A stretch of 64,000 nucleotides of DNA from Bacteroidales bacterium (GTDB lineage Bacteria > Bacteroidota > Bacteroidia > Bacteroidales > UBA932), in contig JAFZFH010000012.1 of the NCBI GenBank assembly GCA_017555965.1, positions 1 through 64,000 on the forward strand, in the 5' to 3' direction. The first letter of the stretch is position 1, and the number at the start of each line of letters is the position of its first letter. The position numbers were made by a program, and so were the translations under genes. The notes beneath the pieces are model-generated. The model did no database searches. It had not been told where the DNA came from and was given only the letters and a program-made list of their open reading frames with translations. This document shows positions 25,416-34,827 of this stretch, piece by piece.

Positions 25416-26434
25416 GAGCGGCGTCCTGATTTTTTCCTGTGAGAAGGATGGAGAGTAAGTTTCTCTGACATGTCTGCAGTATTCTGCACCATCGTACCGT
25501 ACTCCTCAGGTGTGATTGTAAGGTCGTAGTAGTTGCTCGGGTTGACCGGGCTGCCCTTGTAGATGACCTCATAGTGGAGGTGCGGTCCTGTCGACTTTCC
25601 GGAGTTTCCGCTTTCACCGATACACTCTCCCCTCTTGACCTTCATTCCCTCGACCACTCCGACGTTCTTAAGGTGGGCGTATCTTGTCTTGTATCCGAAA
25701 CCATGGTCTATCACGACCTGATTTCCGTAACCGAAGAATTCAAACTTCACGCTCTCGACCACTCCGTCACCTGTCGAGTAGACAGGATTACCCGAATCCA
25801 AAGCGAAGTCTACTCCCTGGTGGCGCGTAGAACGACCGTGAACAGGATCTGTTCTATATCCGAAACTACTTGAAAGTCTGTACTTTGAAGGATCAGGATT
25901 GATCGGCGGGATGGCAGGGATGCATGAGGCCATGTCGCCGGCCTTCTTCGCAAGCTGGGCCACCTCATCGAAGGACTTGCTCTGTACATATGATTTCTTT
26001 GTCAGAACATCCATCCTTACTGTCGTACTCTTGAGAAGACCATTCTGGTCCATTCCGTCAAGGTAGGAATATCTGTTGACTCCTCCGAATCCGGCATTGC
26101 GGACTTCCGCAGGTATCTCATGCATACCGAAGATGGATCTGTAGATGTCGTCATCCCTCATCTGGAGGGCAGTAAGCGCATCCTCATAACGGTCAAGCTG
26201 ACGGTTCATCACCTCCATCTTCGAACACCATTCGGCATTCTGCTTCTTCAGAAGGACCGTCTTCGGCAGTTCCAGTCCGAAGACAGATGTGTAAAGCCAG
26301 AAATAGAGCACCGACATGCCGATGCTCAAGGCGAATATCGCTGCGGACTTGAACACGCGCGATGCCCTCGAACGCTTTCTGATTTCATACAGAAGCGTTC
26401 TGTCGTTGAATATGTAATTTTTATTTCTGGACAT
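25412..26434 (-). CDS. M23-family peptidoglycan endopeptidase (membrane-anchored), first gene of the run
   Basis: The 340-residue paralogue of the following gene has a TM helix (about 30-52), a coiled-coil region and an M23 domain with HQGVDFALDSG and HLHYEV zinc ligands intact. The preserved SFGYRTDPVHG strand is the common signature ahead of the first ligand. It heads the 14-gene minus-strand run. Its -7 box ends only 7 bp from the ATG, so its message probably has almost no leader. Divergent alaS starts 180 bp away. Confidence 0.9.
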   Translation of the reverse strand: MSRNKNYIFNDRTLLYEIRKRSRASRVFKSAAIFALSIGMSVLYFWLYTSVFGLELPKTVLLKKQNAEWCSKMEVMNRQLDRYEDALTALQMRDDDIYRSIFGMHEIPAEVRNAGFGGVNRYSYLDGMDQNGLLKSTTVRMDVLTKKSYVQSKSFDEVAQLAKKAGDMASCIPAIPPINPDPSKYRLSSSFGYRTDPVHGRSTRHQGVDFALDSGNPVYSTGDGVVESVKFEFFGYGNQVVIDHGFGYKTRYAHLKNVGVVEGMKVKRGECIGESGNSGKSTGPHLHYEVIYKGSPVNPSNYYDLTITPEEYGTMVQNTADMSEKLTLHPSHRKKSGRRS

Positions 26435-26441
26435 ACGAGGG

Positions 26442-26449
26442 CAAAGATA
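26442..26449 (-). promoter_or_regulatory. Bacteroidetes -7 box for the M23-to-Rnf gene run
   Basis: TATCTTTG on the minus strand ends 7 bp upstream of the first M23 ATG. This predicts a leaderless or nearly leaderless message. Confidence 0.55.
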
Positions 26450-26543
26450 TACAAAATCTCACATTCTTCTATAAAAAATATTATTTTTTAAACACACGCA
26501 CACGAAAGTCGGATATTCTCTGGATTTTTACGGATAATTTGCG

Positions 26544-26551
26544 TAATTTTG
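26544..26551 (+). promoter_or_regulatory. Bacteroidetes -7 box for alaS
   Basis: TAATTTTG, 62 bp upstream of the alaS ATG, fits TAnnTTTG. A second weaker variant (TTAATTTG) follows about 13 bp later. No convincing -33 element was seen. Confidence 0.4.
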
Positions 26552-26613
26552 CGAGTTAATTTGCGGTTGCGCGAAATGCAGCCATAAAAGATGGAAATAA
26601 AAACATACAGCAT

Positions 26614-29229
26614 ATGACTTCTAAAGAAATCAGAAAAGCCTTCCTGGACTTCTTTGCATCCAAGGGACATCAGATCGTGCCTTCGGCACCTATGGTCGTA
26701 AAGAACGACCCTACACTCATGTTTACCAACGCAGGTATGAATCAGTTCAAGGACTGGTTCCTTGGCAACAGCCCTGCTAAATGGAACAGGGTTGCGGACA
26801 GCCAGAAGTGCCTCCGTGTAAGCGGAAAGCACAATGACCTCGAGGAGGTCGGTCGCGACACTTACCACCATACAATGTTCGAAATGCTCGGCAACTGGAG
26901 CTTCGGAGATTATTTCAAGAATGAGGCCATCGACTGGGCATGGGAGCTCCTTACTGAGGTTTACAAGCTCGACAAGGACAGACTCTATGCAACTGTATTC
27001 GAGGGTTCCGAGGCTGACGGCACAAAGCTTGACGTTGAGGCTATGGAGGCATGGAAGAGACATCTTCCTGAGGACCGTATCCTCCTCGGAAACAAGAAGG
27101 ACAACTTCTGGGAAATGGGTGATACAGGCCCATGCGGACCTTGCTCGGAGATCCACATCGACCTCCGCAGCGACGAGGAGAGAGCAGCAGTTCCTGGTGC
27201 ATCTCTCGTGAACAAGGACCACCACCTCGTTATCGAGATCTGGAACAACGTGTTCATGCAGTACAATCGTAAGGCAAGCGGCGAGCTTGAGCTTCTCCCT
27301 AACAAGAACGTTGATACAGGTATGGGATTCGAGCGTCTCTGTATGGCTCTCCAGGGCAAGAAGTCAAACTATGACACTGACGTGTTCACCGGCATGATCG
27401 CAAAGATCGAGGAGCTTTCAGGACACAAGTACGGAGTTGACACTCAGGAAGATATCGCAATGCGCGTCATCGCTGACCACATCCGTGCGATCAGCTTCTC
27501 TATCGCTGACGGCCAGCTTCCTTCAAACGTGAAGGCAGGTTATGTGATCCGTCGAATCCTTCGTCGTGCCGTACGTTACGGTTACACATTCCTCGGATTC
27601 AATGAGCCTTTCCTCTGCCGTCTCGTAGGCCAGCTCGTTGACGACATGGGCGAGTTCTATCCTGAGATCGTGAAGCAGCAGACTCTCATCGAGAGAGTGA
27701 TCAAGGAAGAGGAGATGGCTTTCCTCCGCACTCTCGACAGAGGTATCCGCCTCATGGACAACATCATGGCGAAGTCAGCAGAGACAAAGGTGATCTCAGG
27801 CGAGGACGCATTCGTTCTTTATGACACATTCGGATTCCCTATCGATCTTTCTGAGCTCATCGCTTCAGAGAAGGGCTACACAATCGACCTCGAGGGATTC
27901 CAGGTAGAGCTCCAGAAGCAGAAGGACAGAGCACGTAACGCTACTGCCATCGAGTCTGGCGACTGGGTTGAGTTCGCACACTGCGACAACATCGAGTTCG
28001 TCGGATATGACTGCACTGAGCTTGAGGGCGTCCAGCTCACACGTCACCGTACTGTGAAGGCTAAGAACAAGACTATGTTCCAGCTCGTGTTCGAGCGCAC
28101 TCCTTTCTACGCTGAGATGGGTGGTCAGGTAGGTGATACAGGATACATCCTTTCAGAGAGCGGCGAGAAGATCAACATCGTAAATACGATCAAGGAGAAC
28201 AACCTCACCATCCACGTTGCCGAGCGCATCCCTGCAGACTGTACTGAGAGCTTCAGCCTCCACGTAGATGCTGAGAGAAGAATCCAGATCGAGAACAACC
28301 ATACTGCAACCCACCTCCTCCACCAGGCTCTCCGTGAGCTCCTCGGCACACATGTCGAGCAGAAGGGTTCATTTGTAAGCGACAAGTCATTCCGCTTTGA
28401 CTTCTCACACTTCGAGAAGCTCAGCGACGAGCAGATCAAGCTCGTTGAGAACAGAGTCAACGCTCTTATCAGAGCTGACCACCACCTTGACGAGAACCGC
28501 AACGCTACAATGGAAGAGGCTCAGGAGATGGGCGCAATGGCTCTCTTCGGTGAGAAGTACGGAGACAAGGTACGCGTTGTGAAGTTCGGTGAGTCATGCG
28601 AGCTTTGCGGTGGTACACACGCATCAGCTACAGGCCGCATCGGTTTCTTCAAGCTTGTTTCTGAGTCTGCAATTGCTGCCGGCGTTCGTCGTATCGAGGC
28701 TGTGACAGGCGTTCATGCAGAGGCTCTTGTTGACGAGATGGCTGAGACTATCCGTACAGCAAAGGCGTTCTTCAACAATGTTCCTGACCTTGCCGGTGCA
28801 ATCAGAAAGATGGTTGAGGAGAATGAGGCGTTCAAGAAGCAGATGGAGGAGATCGCTAAGGAGAAGACTCTTGCTCTCAAGGGCAGCCTCAAGAGCATGG
28901 CTGTTGAGATGAACGGTGTGAATGTTGTGAAGATCGACACTCCAATGGACCCTGTAATGCTCAAGAATGCTGCATTCATGCTTCAGAAGGAAGCTCAGAA
29001 CCTTGCAATCGTTGCAGCTTTCGAGGCTGCGGGCAAGCCACAGCTTCTTGTAATGTATTCTGAGGACCTCGTGAAGGCCGGCAAGAATGCGGGTGCAGAC
29101 GTTCGTGAGGCTGCCAAGCTTATCCTTGGCGGCGGTGGCGGACAGCCAGGTCTTGCGACAGCTGGCGGAAAGGACCTGGGCGGTCTTTCAGCAGCGCTTG
29201 ACAAACTTGTTGAAGCAGCTACTCGCTAA
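26614..29229 (+). CDS. alaS: Alanyl-tRNA synthetase
   Basis: AlaRS charges tRNA-Ala and edits mis-charged Ser/Gly. The 871-residue protein carries the class II catalytic core ([30 protein letters not shown] start, [19 protein letters not shown] motif 2). An editing domain follows with zinc ligands in [12 protein letters not shown] and [10 protein letters not shown], and then a DHHA1-like C-terminal domain ending in [17 protein letters not shown]. All blocks are complete. It is transcribed away from the M23/Rnf run and is followed, after 14 bp, by the LptF-Fmt ORF. Confidence 0.97.
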   Translation: MTSKEIRKAFLDFFASKGHQIVPSAPMVVKNDPTLMFTNAGMNQFKDWFLGNSPAKWNRVADSQKCLRVSGKHNDLEEVGRDTYHHTMFEMLGNWSFGDYFKNEAIDWAWELLTEVYKLDKDRLYATVFEGSEADGTKLDVEAMEAWKRHLPEDRILLGNKKDNFWEMGDTGPCGPCSEIHIDLRSDEERAAVPGASLVNKDHHLVIEIWNNVFMQYNRKASGELELLPNKNVDTGMGFERLCMALQGKKSNYDTDVFTGMIAKIEELSGHKYGVDTQEDIAMRVIADHIRAISFSIADGQLPSNVKAGYVIRRILRRAVRYGYTFLGFNEPFLCRLVGQLVDDMGEFYPEIVKQQTLIERVIKEEEMAFLRTLDRGIRLMDNIMAKSAETKVISGEDAFVLYDTFGFPIDLSELIASEKGYTIDLEGFQVELQKQKDRARNATAIESGDWVEFAHCDNIEFVGYDCTELEGVQLTRHRTVKAKNKTMFQLVFERTPFYAEMGGQVGDTGYILSESGEKINIVNTIKENNLTIHVAERIPADCTESFSLHVDAERRIQIENNHTATHLLHQALRELLGTHVEQKGSFVSDKSFRFDFSHFEKLSDEQIKLVENRVNALIRADHHLDENRNATMEEAQEMGAMALFGEKYGDKVRVVKFGESCELCGGTHASATGRIGFFKLVSESAIAAGVRRIEAVTGVHAEALVDEMAETIRTAKAFFNNVPDLAGAIRKMVEENEAFKKQMEEIAKEKTLALKGSLKSMAVEMNGVNVVKIDTPMDPVMLKNAAFMLQKEAQNLAIVAAFEAAGKPQLLVMYSEDLVKAGKNAGADVREAAKLILGGGGGQPGLATAGGKDLGGLSAALDKLVEAATR

Positions 29230-29243
29230 ATATCATCATCAGG

Positions 29244-31709
29244 ATGAAGAAGTTAGACCAGTTCATATTGAAGTCGTTCATAGGACCGTTTGTAGCGATC
29301 CTACTGGTCGTCGTCTTCATTCTCATGATGCAGTTCCTCTGGCTCTATATCGACGAACTCGTCGGTAAAGGTCTGAGCCTCAAGGTAATTCTGGAGTTCT
29401 TGGGATGGGGCAGCATAACAATGCTCCCCCTCTCACTACCTCTGGCGACCCTTCTCTCATCGATGATGACCCTGGGTCAGCTGGGCGAAAACAATGAGCT
29501 CCTTGCAATAAAGGCTGCCGGAATCTCCCTCCAGCGAACCATGATCCCTCTGGCTGTGGCCACATTCATCATCAGTATCGGTGCATTCTTCGTATCGAAC
29601 AACCTGATACCGATCGCATACAATGAGATCTACCAGCTTCGAGAGGATATCGGCAAGACAAAGGAGGAGATCAAGATTCCGACAAAGACATTCTATAACG
29701 GTATCGATGGTTATATCCTGAGAGTGGACGAAAGAGACGACGAAACCGGCATCATGCACGGAGTCATGGTCTACAACCACACAGGAAACAAGGGCAACAC
29801 CAGTCTTACGCTCGCAGACTCGGCAATGATGAGCATTTCGCGAGACAAGACATATCTCTCCTTCATAATGTTTGACGGCTCGAATTACGAGGAGACAAAC
29901 GACAGGAAATACAGAGATACCACCCTTCTGTTCCAGAAGATCGACTTCCACAAACAGGAACTGATCATCCCTCTTAAGAATTACGGATTCCAGAAGTCGG
30001 ATTCCAGCAGGTTCAGCGACCAGGTCAAGTCAATGAACCTCAAGCAGCTCCACCAGAGCGAAGATTCGATCAGCGTGATCAATGCAGAGGCCAAGAAAAG
30101 AAATCTGTTGTCACTGAACACATCGAGGACACTGAGATATAATCAGGAACTTGACACAAATGCGACAAAGACAGTCCGCACGACACCTTTTGTAAGGGAA
30201 GATATAAACAAGTGGGCTGATATTGACCGTGAAATAGAGGCAGTCAAGACAGCTAAGAAGAACGCAGAAGAGCTTCAGATGTCGCTGACAAGCTACTCAA
30301 GAGAAAGATACCACAACACTTTCACCCTGAGACTTATTGACATCGAGGTCTATAAGAAGTTCGCCCTTGCGTTGGCCTGCTTCATATTCTTCTTCATCGG
30401 TGCACCTCTCGGTGCAATCATCAGAAGAGGAGGATTGGGAGCATCTGCAATCATCTCGGTGCTGTTCTTCGTGGCATACTGGGTTGTGGACATTTCAGGA
30501 AGCAAGCTTGCAAGAGACGGAGCTGTGGGAGCTTTCCATGGAGTATTCTTCTCAAGTTACATTCTGTTCCCTACAGGATTGTTCCTGTCATGGAAGGCAA
30601 TCAATGATTCTACATTCTTCAACCTTGATACAATCAAGAACGAACTCAGAAAAATAAAGAGCAAGATAATGGACATGTTCAAGAAGACACGTATCGTTTA
30701 TATGGGTACACCGGAATTTGCCGTGGCACCTCTGGATGAACTCATAAAGAACGGATATAACATCGTAGGAGTCGTGACCGTTGCCGACAAGGCCAGCGGT
30801 CGAGGACTTAAGGTCAACGAAAGCGCTGTAAAGAAGTATGCAGTGGAGCACAACATCCCGGTTCTGCAGCCGCTCTCGCTCAAGGACCCTGAATTCCTCG
30901 AAGCTCTGAAGGCATGGAAGGCAGACCTGTTTGTGGTCGTGGCGTTCCGTATGCTTCCTAAGGTTGTATGGTCGATGCCGAAGCTAGGTACATTCAACCT
31001 CCATGCGGCCCTTCTGCCTCAGTACCGTGGAGCCGCACCAATCAACTGGGCTGTGATAAACGGTGACAAGACTACTGGTGTGACAACATTCATGATCGAC
31101 GACGGTATGGACACCGGAGGAATCATGTACAGATATGACTGCCGAATCGAGCCGGACGACACTGTCGGTGAGGTTCACGACAAGCTCATGGAGCTCGGTT
31201 CCAAACTCGTGGTCAACACAGTTGAGGCAATCATTGAGAACAATGTCGAACTTCGTGTACAGAAGAGCTTCATCCAGGGATCTGAGATCCTCAGACCGGC
31301 TCCGAAGCTTACACGTGAGCTGTGCCATATCGACTGGAACGGCAAGACCAAGGACATCTACAATCTGATCCGCGGTCTCAGCCCATACCCAGCCGCATTT
31401 ACAGAGTTGACCAAGGACGAGAAGGTTCTTCAGATGAAGATCTATAGAACCGTCAAGGTGACAGGTGAAGAGTACACTGCAATGCTTTCTGCAAATGGTC
31501 TCGAGAATGCCGCACCTGGAACTGTTCTTTCTGACGGTAAGACTTACCTTGCGATCAGCACTGCTGACGGAGCCATCTCGGTTACAGAGCTTCAGCTTGC
31601 AGGCAAGAAGAAGATGGCTGTGAAGGACTTCCTCATCGGATTCAGAGATCCTCAGTCATATGGTACTACAGAAGGTACATCTTCACAGATAACTGGAAAA
31701 CATGCATAA
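29244..31709 (+). CDS. fmt: LptF-type LPS permease fused to methionyl-tRNA formyltransferase
   Basis: One 821-residue ORF contains two proteins normally separate. Residues 1-475 are a YjgP/YjgQ (LptF/G) permease: KKLDQFILKSFIGPFVAILLVVVFI start, three N-terminal TM helices, a periplasmic jellyroll and three C-terminal TM helices (about 375-450). Residues 476-821 are Fmt, which formylates initiator Met-tRNA: RIVYMGTPEFAVAPLDEL, the formyl-THF site NLHAALLPQYRGAAPINW, the catalytic Asp in IDDGMDTGG, and the C-terminal tRNA-binding barrel. No stop lies between them. LptF ends in the cytoplasm, so the joint is topologically sound. An internal ATG at 30669 or 30675 could also yield free Fmt. The next gene overlaps by 8 bp. 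Confidence 0.9.
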   Translation: MKKLDQFILKSFIGPFVAILLVVVFILMMQFLWLYIDELVGKGLSLKVILEFLGWGSITMLPLSLPLATLLSSMMTLGQLGENNELLAIKAAGISLQRTMIPLAVATFIISIGAFFVSNNLIPIAYNEIYQLREDIGKTKEEIKIPTKTFYNGIDGYILRVDERDDETGIMHGVMVYNHTGNKGNTSLTLADSAMMSISRDKTYLSFIMFDGSNYEETNDRKYRDTTLLFQKIDFHKQELIIPLKNYGFQKSDSSRFSDQVKSMNLKQLHQSEDSISVINAEAKKRNLLSLNTSRTLRYNQELDTNATKTVRTTPFVREDINKWADIDREIEAVKTAKKNAEELQMSLTSYSRERYHNTFTLRLIDIEVYKKFALALACFIFFFIGAPLGAIIRRGGLGASAIISVLFFVAYWVVDISGSKLARDGAVGAFHGVFFSSYILFPTGLFLSWKAINDSTFFNLDTIKNELRKIKSKIMDMFKKTRIVYMGTPEFAVAPLDELIKNGYNIVGVVTVADKASGRGLKVNESAVKKYAVEHNIPVLQPLSLKDPEFLEALKAWKADLFVVVAFRMLPKVVWSMPKLGTFNLHAALLPQYRGAAPINWAVINGDKTTGVTTFMIDDGMDTGGIMYRYDCRIEPDDTVGEVHDKLMELGSKLVVNTVEAIIENNVELRVQKSFIQGSEILRPAPKLTRELCHIDWNGKTKDIYNLIRGLSPYPAAFTELTKDEKVLQMKIYRTVKVTGEEYTAMLSANGLENAAPGTVLSDGKTYLAISTADGAISVTELQLAGKKKMAVKDFLIGFRDPQSYGTTEGTSSQITGKHA
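30669..31709 (+). other. Fmt module and possible internal translation start
   Basis: ATG at 30669 (and at 30675, two codons later) begins MDMFKKTRIVYMGTPEF, the normal N-terminus of free Fmt. The AAAATAAAGAGCAAGATA stretch before it is A-rich and unstructured, as favoured by Bacteroidetes start sites, with no strong Shine-Dalgarno. Both a fusion protein and separate Fmt are therefore possible products. Confidence 0.5.
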
Positions 31710-32367
31710 GACAGTCGTCATAATCTGCGACGGAAGATTTCCTAAGTCGGAATATCCGCGTTACCTGATCGGGAATGCGGACTTCGTCGTATGTTGCGAC
31801 GGTGCGATGCAGAAGTTCCTCCGCAACAGCGAGGCGATATTCGGAGAAAAGAGACTGCCTGATGTGGTGGTGGGAGACATGGACTCACTTTCGCCGGCGC
31901 TGCGCAAGAAGTATAACGACATCATCGTCCAGATTGACGAACAGGAACATAACGACCAGACCAAGGCATTCAGATGGGTTCTTGAGAACATTGAGGGAAT
32001 TGAGCAGATCTATATTCTTGGAGCTACCGGCGAAAGAGAAGACCATACCATCGGCAACATTTCGCTGCTTATGGAGTATGCCAGAATGTATGACCTGGCA
32101 GGAATGGGAATCAATGTGGAGATGGTATCAGACCATGCGACCATCTTCGCGGTGACAGACACTTTCGAGATGGATTGCGGCGAAGGAAGAAGGGTCTCCA
32201 TCTTCAGCCCTGACAACAGTCTGAGGATAAAGTCTGAGGGTCTTGAGTGGCCTACTGACGATGTCGTATTTGACAACTGGTGGAAAGCCACACTGAACAA
32301 GGCGTCACAGGACCATATAAGATTAGAATTCAATCATAAGTCCATCGCTTTGATCATGATGGATTAG
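31702..32367 (+). CDS. Thiamine pyrophosphokinase
   Basis: The 221-residue enzyme transfers pyrophosphate from ATP to thiamine to make ThDP. Family motifs are CDGAMQKFL, VVGDMDSLSP with its metal-binding acidic cluster, EHNDQTKAF (the place of the usual DQxxTD) and GATGEREDHTIGNISLL; the C-terminal beta-sandwich ends in a SIALIMMD strand. It overlaps the fmt stop by 8 bp, so translation is probably coupled to it. No THI-box riboswitch was seen in the unit. It is well conserved and full-length. Confidence 0.88.
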   Translation: MHKTVVIICDGRFPKSEYPRYLIGNADFVVCCDGAMQKFLRNSEAIFGEKRLPDVVVGDMDSLSPALRKKYNDIIVQIDEQEHNDQTKAFRWVLENIEGIEQIYILGATGEREDHTIGNISLLMEYARMYDLAGMGINVEMVSDHATIFAVTDTFEMDCGEGRRVSIFSPDNSLRIKSEGLEWPTDDVVFDNWWKATLNKASQDHIRLEFNHKSIALIMMD

Positions 32368-32401
32368 CTTAAAATTATTAGGATATTACCTATTTTAATT
32401 A

Positions 32402-32409
32402 TATTTTTG
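32402..32409 (+). promoter_or_regulatory. Bacteroidetes -7 box for ilvA-ilvE
   Basis: TATTTTTG fits TAnnTTTG and lies 41 bp upstream of the ilvA ATG. The leader would be about 35 nt and shows no leader peptide or terminator-like attenuator. Confidence 0.45.
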
Positions 32410-32450
32410 AGGCATAAATCGACGTACGATTTAAATTCATTACAAAAAAA

Positions 32451-33710
32451 ATGAACAATAACAAGTACTTCCCTACAACCGAGGCAATTGACCGTGCAGC
32501 CACTGTGCTTTCGGAGATTCTTGAACCTACTCCGTTCATGAAGAACAACAATCTCTCCGACATCTTTGATGCCGAGGTTTACTTGAAGAGAGAAGATCTC
32601 CAGATAGTAAGATCATATAAGATCAGGGGTGCATACAATATGATCCGCTCTCTTTCTCCAGAGTCTCTTGAGAACGGTATCGTATGTGCCAGCGCAGGAA
32701 ACCACGCGCAGGGAGTTGCATTTTCTTGCAGCAAGCTCAAGATCATGGGCTCAATCTTTATGCCGGTGACAACACCTAAGCAGAAGATCGAACAGGTTAG
32801 AATGTTCGGAAAAGAGTTCATTGAGATTGTTCTCACAGGTGATACATTCGACGCAGCGAACTCTGCTGCCATTTCATATGCTCAGGCAAACGGCAAGACA
32901 TTCATTCCTCCGTTCGACGATCCGAAGGTAATGGAAGGTCAGGGCACAATCGGAAAGGAGATTCTCAGCCAGTCTCAGGATAAGCTCGACTATATCTTTG
33001 TTCCTATCGGAGGTGGCGGACTTGCATCCGGACTCGGTTCATACATCAAGGCGATGTCGCCTGAAACAAAGATCATCGGCGTAGAACCGGCAGGTGCTCC
33101 ATGTATGAAGACAGCTATCGACAACGGCAGTCCTCTCGAGCTCGATGAGATCGACAAGTTCGTGGACGGTGCTGCAGTAAAGAAGGCCGGATCGCTTACT
33201 TATGAAGTATGTAAGGAAGTCCTCGACGACATCGTGATAGTTCCTGAAGGTGCAGTATGTACAATGATCATCCAGATGTACAACAAGAGCGCTATCGTTG
33301 TCGAGCCTGCAGGAGCTCTTTCGACTGCGGCATTAAGATTCTATGCTGACAAGATCAAGGGCAAGAAGGTCGCATGTATCGTCAGCGGCAGCAACAACGA
33401 CATCACACGTATGGAGGAGATCCGCGAAAAGTCTCTCCTTTATGAAGGCCTCAAACATTACTTCATCGTTGAGTTCCCACAGAAGTCAGGTGCTATCGTA
33501 TCATTCATCAACAACGTGATAGGACCTTCTGATGACCTCGTATATATCCAGTACATCAAGAAGACTAACAAGAATTTCGGTCCGGCTCTCATCGGTATCG
33601 AACTTGCGTCAAAGGATGACTTTGAGCCTCTGATCCAGAGAATGAACGCTCTTGGCATCAAGTACGAGTACATTAACGAAAACAACCAATTATTTGAAAT
33701 ATTAATCTGA
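32451..33710 (+). CDS. ilvA: Threonine ammonia-lyase (threonine dehydratase)
   Basis: IlvA converts threonine to 2-oxobutyrate, the first step toward isoleucine. The 419-residue PLP enzyme has the PLP-binding Lys in VRSYKIRGAYNMI (about residue 58), the phosphate-binding loop in PIGGGGLASGLGSY, and the SGSNND segment. A C-terminal ACT-like regulatory domain (about 335-419, HYFIVEFPQKSGAIVSFINNVIG) suggests isoleucine feedback. This is the shorter one-ACT form. ilvE follows after 7 bp, making a compact branched-chain unit without ilvBNCD. Confidence 0.93.
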   Translation: MNNNKYFPTTEAIDRAATVLSEILEPTPFMKNNNLSDIFDAEVYLKREDLQIVRSYKIRGAYNMIRSLSPESLENGIVCASAGNHAQGVAFSCSKLKIMGSIFMPVTTPKQKIEQVRMFGKEFIEIVLTGDTFDAANSAAISYAQANGKTFIPPFDDPKVMEGQGTIGKEILSQSQDKLDYIFVPIGGGGLASGLGSYIKAMSPETKIIGVEPAGAPCMKTAIDNGSPLELDEIDKFVDGAAVKKAGSLTYEVCKEVLDDIVIVPEGAVCTMIIQMYNKSAIVVEPAGALSTAALRFYADKIKGKKVACIVSGSNNDITRMEEIREKSLLYEGLKHYFIVEFPQKSGAIVSFINNVIGPSDDLVYIQYIKKTNKNFGPALIGIELASKDDFEPLIQRMNALGIKYEYINENNQLFEILI

Positions 33711-33717
33711 CAAAACC

Positions 33718-34752
33718 ATGGCAAACATCGACTGGAGCAAACTTACATTTTCCTACACAAAAACGAACACTATCCTCACTACAACCTTCAAGAACGGCGA
33801 ATGGTCGCCTGTTGAAAGCCATACCGACGACTATGTCAAGGTAAGTTCCTTCTGCGGAGCATTCCATTATGCGATCGAATGTTTCGAGGGTCTCAAGGCA
33901 TTCAGAGGTAAGGACGGAAGGATCAGACTGTTCAGACCTGAGGAAAACGCAAAACGTCTTATCAGATCGGCAAAGTACCTCGGTATCGAGGCTCCATCGG
34001 TGGAGATGTTCGTTGAGATCTGTAAGAGAGCTGTTCTTGAGAACATTGACTTCCTTCCTCCATATGAGGAGTCAGGAGCATCACTCTATCTTCGTCCTAC
34101 ACTCATCGGTACAAACCCTCAGCTCGGCGTACAGTCATCTATGGAAAGCACATTCATGCTTCTTTGCTCGCCTGTCGGCGCATATGTCGGCGGAGCACTT
34201 GACGCAGTGGATGTAGTCATCGCAAGAAACTATGACAGAGCAGCACCTAACGGTTCCGGCTCATTCAAGGTTGGCGGTAACTATGCATGCTCACTCTACT
34301 CTCTCAATGTAGCACATGAGCAGGGATATAAGGCTGTTCTTTACCTTGATCCGGCAACAAAGACTTATATCGACGAGTTCAACTCTTCGAACTTCTTTGC
34401 AATCAAGGGCAACACCTACATCACTCCTGAGTCAGATTCAATCCTCCCTTCGATCACAAACATGTCTCTCGAGACTGTTGCGGCACACCTCGGTATGGAG
34501 GTCGAGAGAAGACCTGTTCATACAGATGAGCTCAGTACATTCGACGAGGTCGGAGAATGCGGTACAGCAGTTGTGATCACTCCGGTGCACAAGCTTGTAG
34601 ACAAGCCTTTCCTCGAGTCTGATGAGGAGACTGTGTACACATACGGTGACGGCCAGTGCGGTCCTAAGTCGCTCGTCCTCTACAACTACATCAAGGGACT
34701 CCAGCGCGGCGAGATCGAAGATGTATTCGGTTGGAACGTATTCGTAGACTAA
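33718..34752 (+). CDS. ilvE: Branched-chain amino acid aminotransferase
   Basis: IlvE exchanges amino groups between glutamate and the oxo-acids of Leu, Ile and Val. The 344-residue class IV PLP enzyme has HYAIECFEGLKAFRG, the PLP Lys in GSFKVGGNYACSL, and the EFNSSNFFAIK and ITNMSLETVAAHLGMEV segments. Length and motifs match the long Bacteroidetes BCAT type. It follows ilvA by 7 bp and is closed by a perfect terminator. Confidence 0.94.
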   Translation: MANIDWSKLTFSYTKTNTILTTTFKNGEWSPVESHTDDYVKVSSFCGAFHYAIECFEGLKAFRGKDGRIRLFRPEENAKRLIRSAKYLGIEAPSVEMFVEICKRAVLENIDFLPPYEESGASLYLRPTLIGTNPQLGVQSSMESTFMLLCSPVGAYVGGALDAVDVVIARNYDRAAPNGSGSFKVGGNYACSLYSLNVAHEQGYKAVLYLDPATKTYIDEFNSSNFFAIKGNTYITPESDSILPSITNMSLETVAAHLGMEVERRPVHTDELSTFDEVGECGTAVVITPVHKLVDKPFLESDEETVYTYGDGQCGPKSLVLYNYIKGLQRGEIEDVFGWNVFVD

Positions 34753-34769
34753 TTCCCTTATAAACACAT

Positions 34770-34809
34770 AAAAGAACAGGCCCTGCATTTTTGCAGGGCC
34801 TGTTCTTTT
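34770..34809. terminator. Strong bidirectional terminator between ilvE and lptG
   Basis: The perfect 18-bp stem AAAAGAACAGGCCCTGCA/TGCAGGGCCTGTTCTTTT with a TTTT loop has A- and T-tracts at both feet. It can stop the plus-strand ilv unit and the minus-strand tgt-lptG unit. Confidence 0.93.
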
Positions 34810-34827
34810 ATTTAAGCCTCATTTCCG

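Noticed and set aside
26488..27225. A 245-codon minus-strand ORF opposite the alaS start
   Set aside because: It is antisense to a certain gene, has no recognisable domain, and its composition follows from alaS codon use.
31680..32450. Thiamine riboswitch near the thiamine pyrophosphokinase gene
   Set aside because: The gene overlaps fmt and has no leader; the downstream spacer shows no THI-box features.
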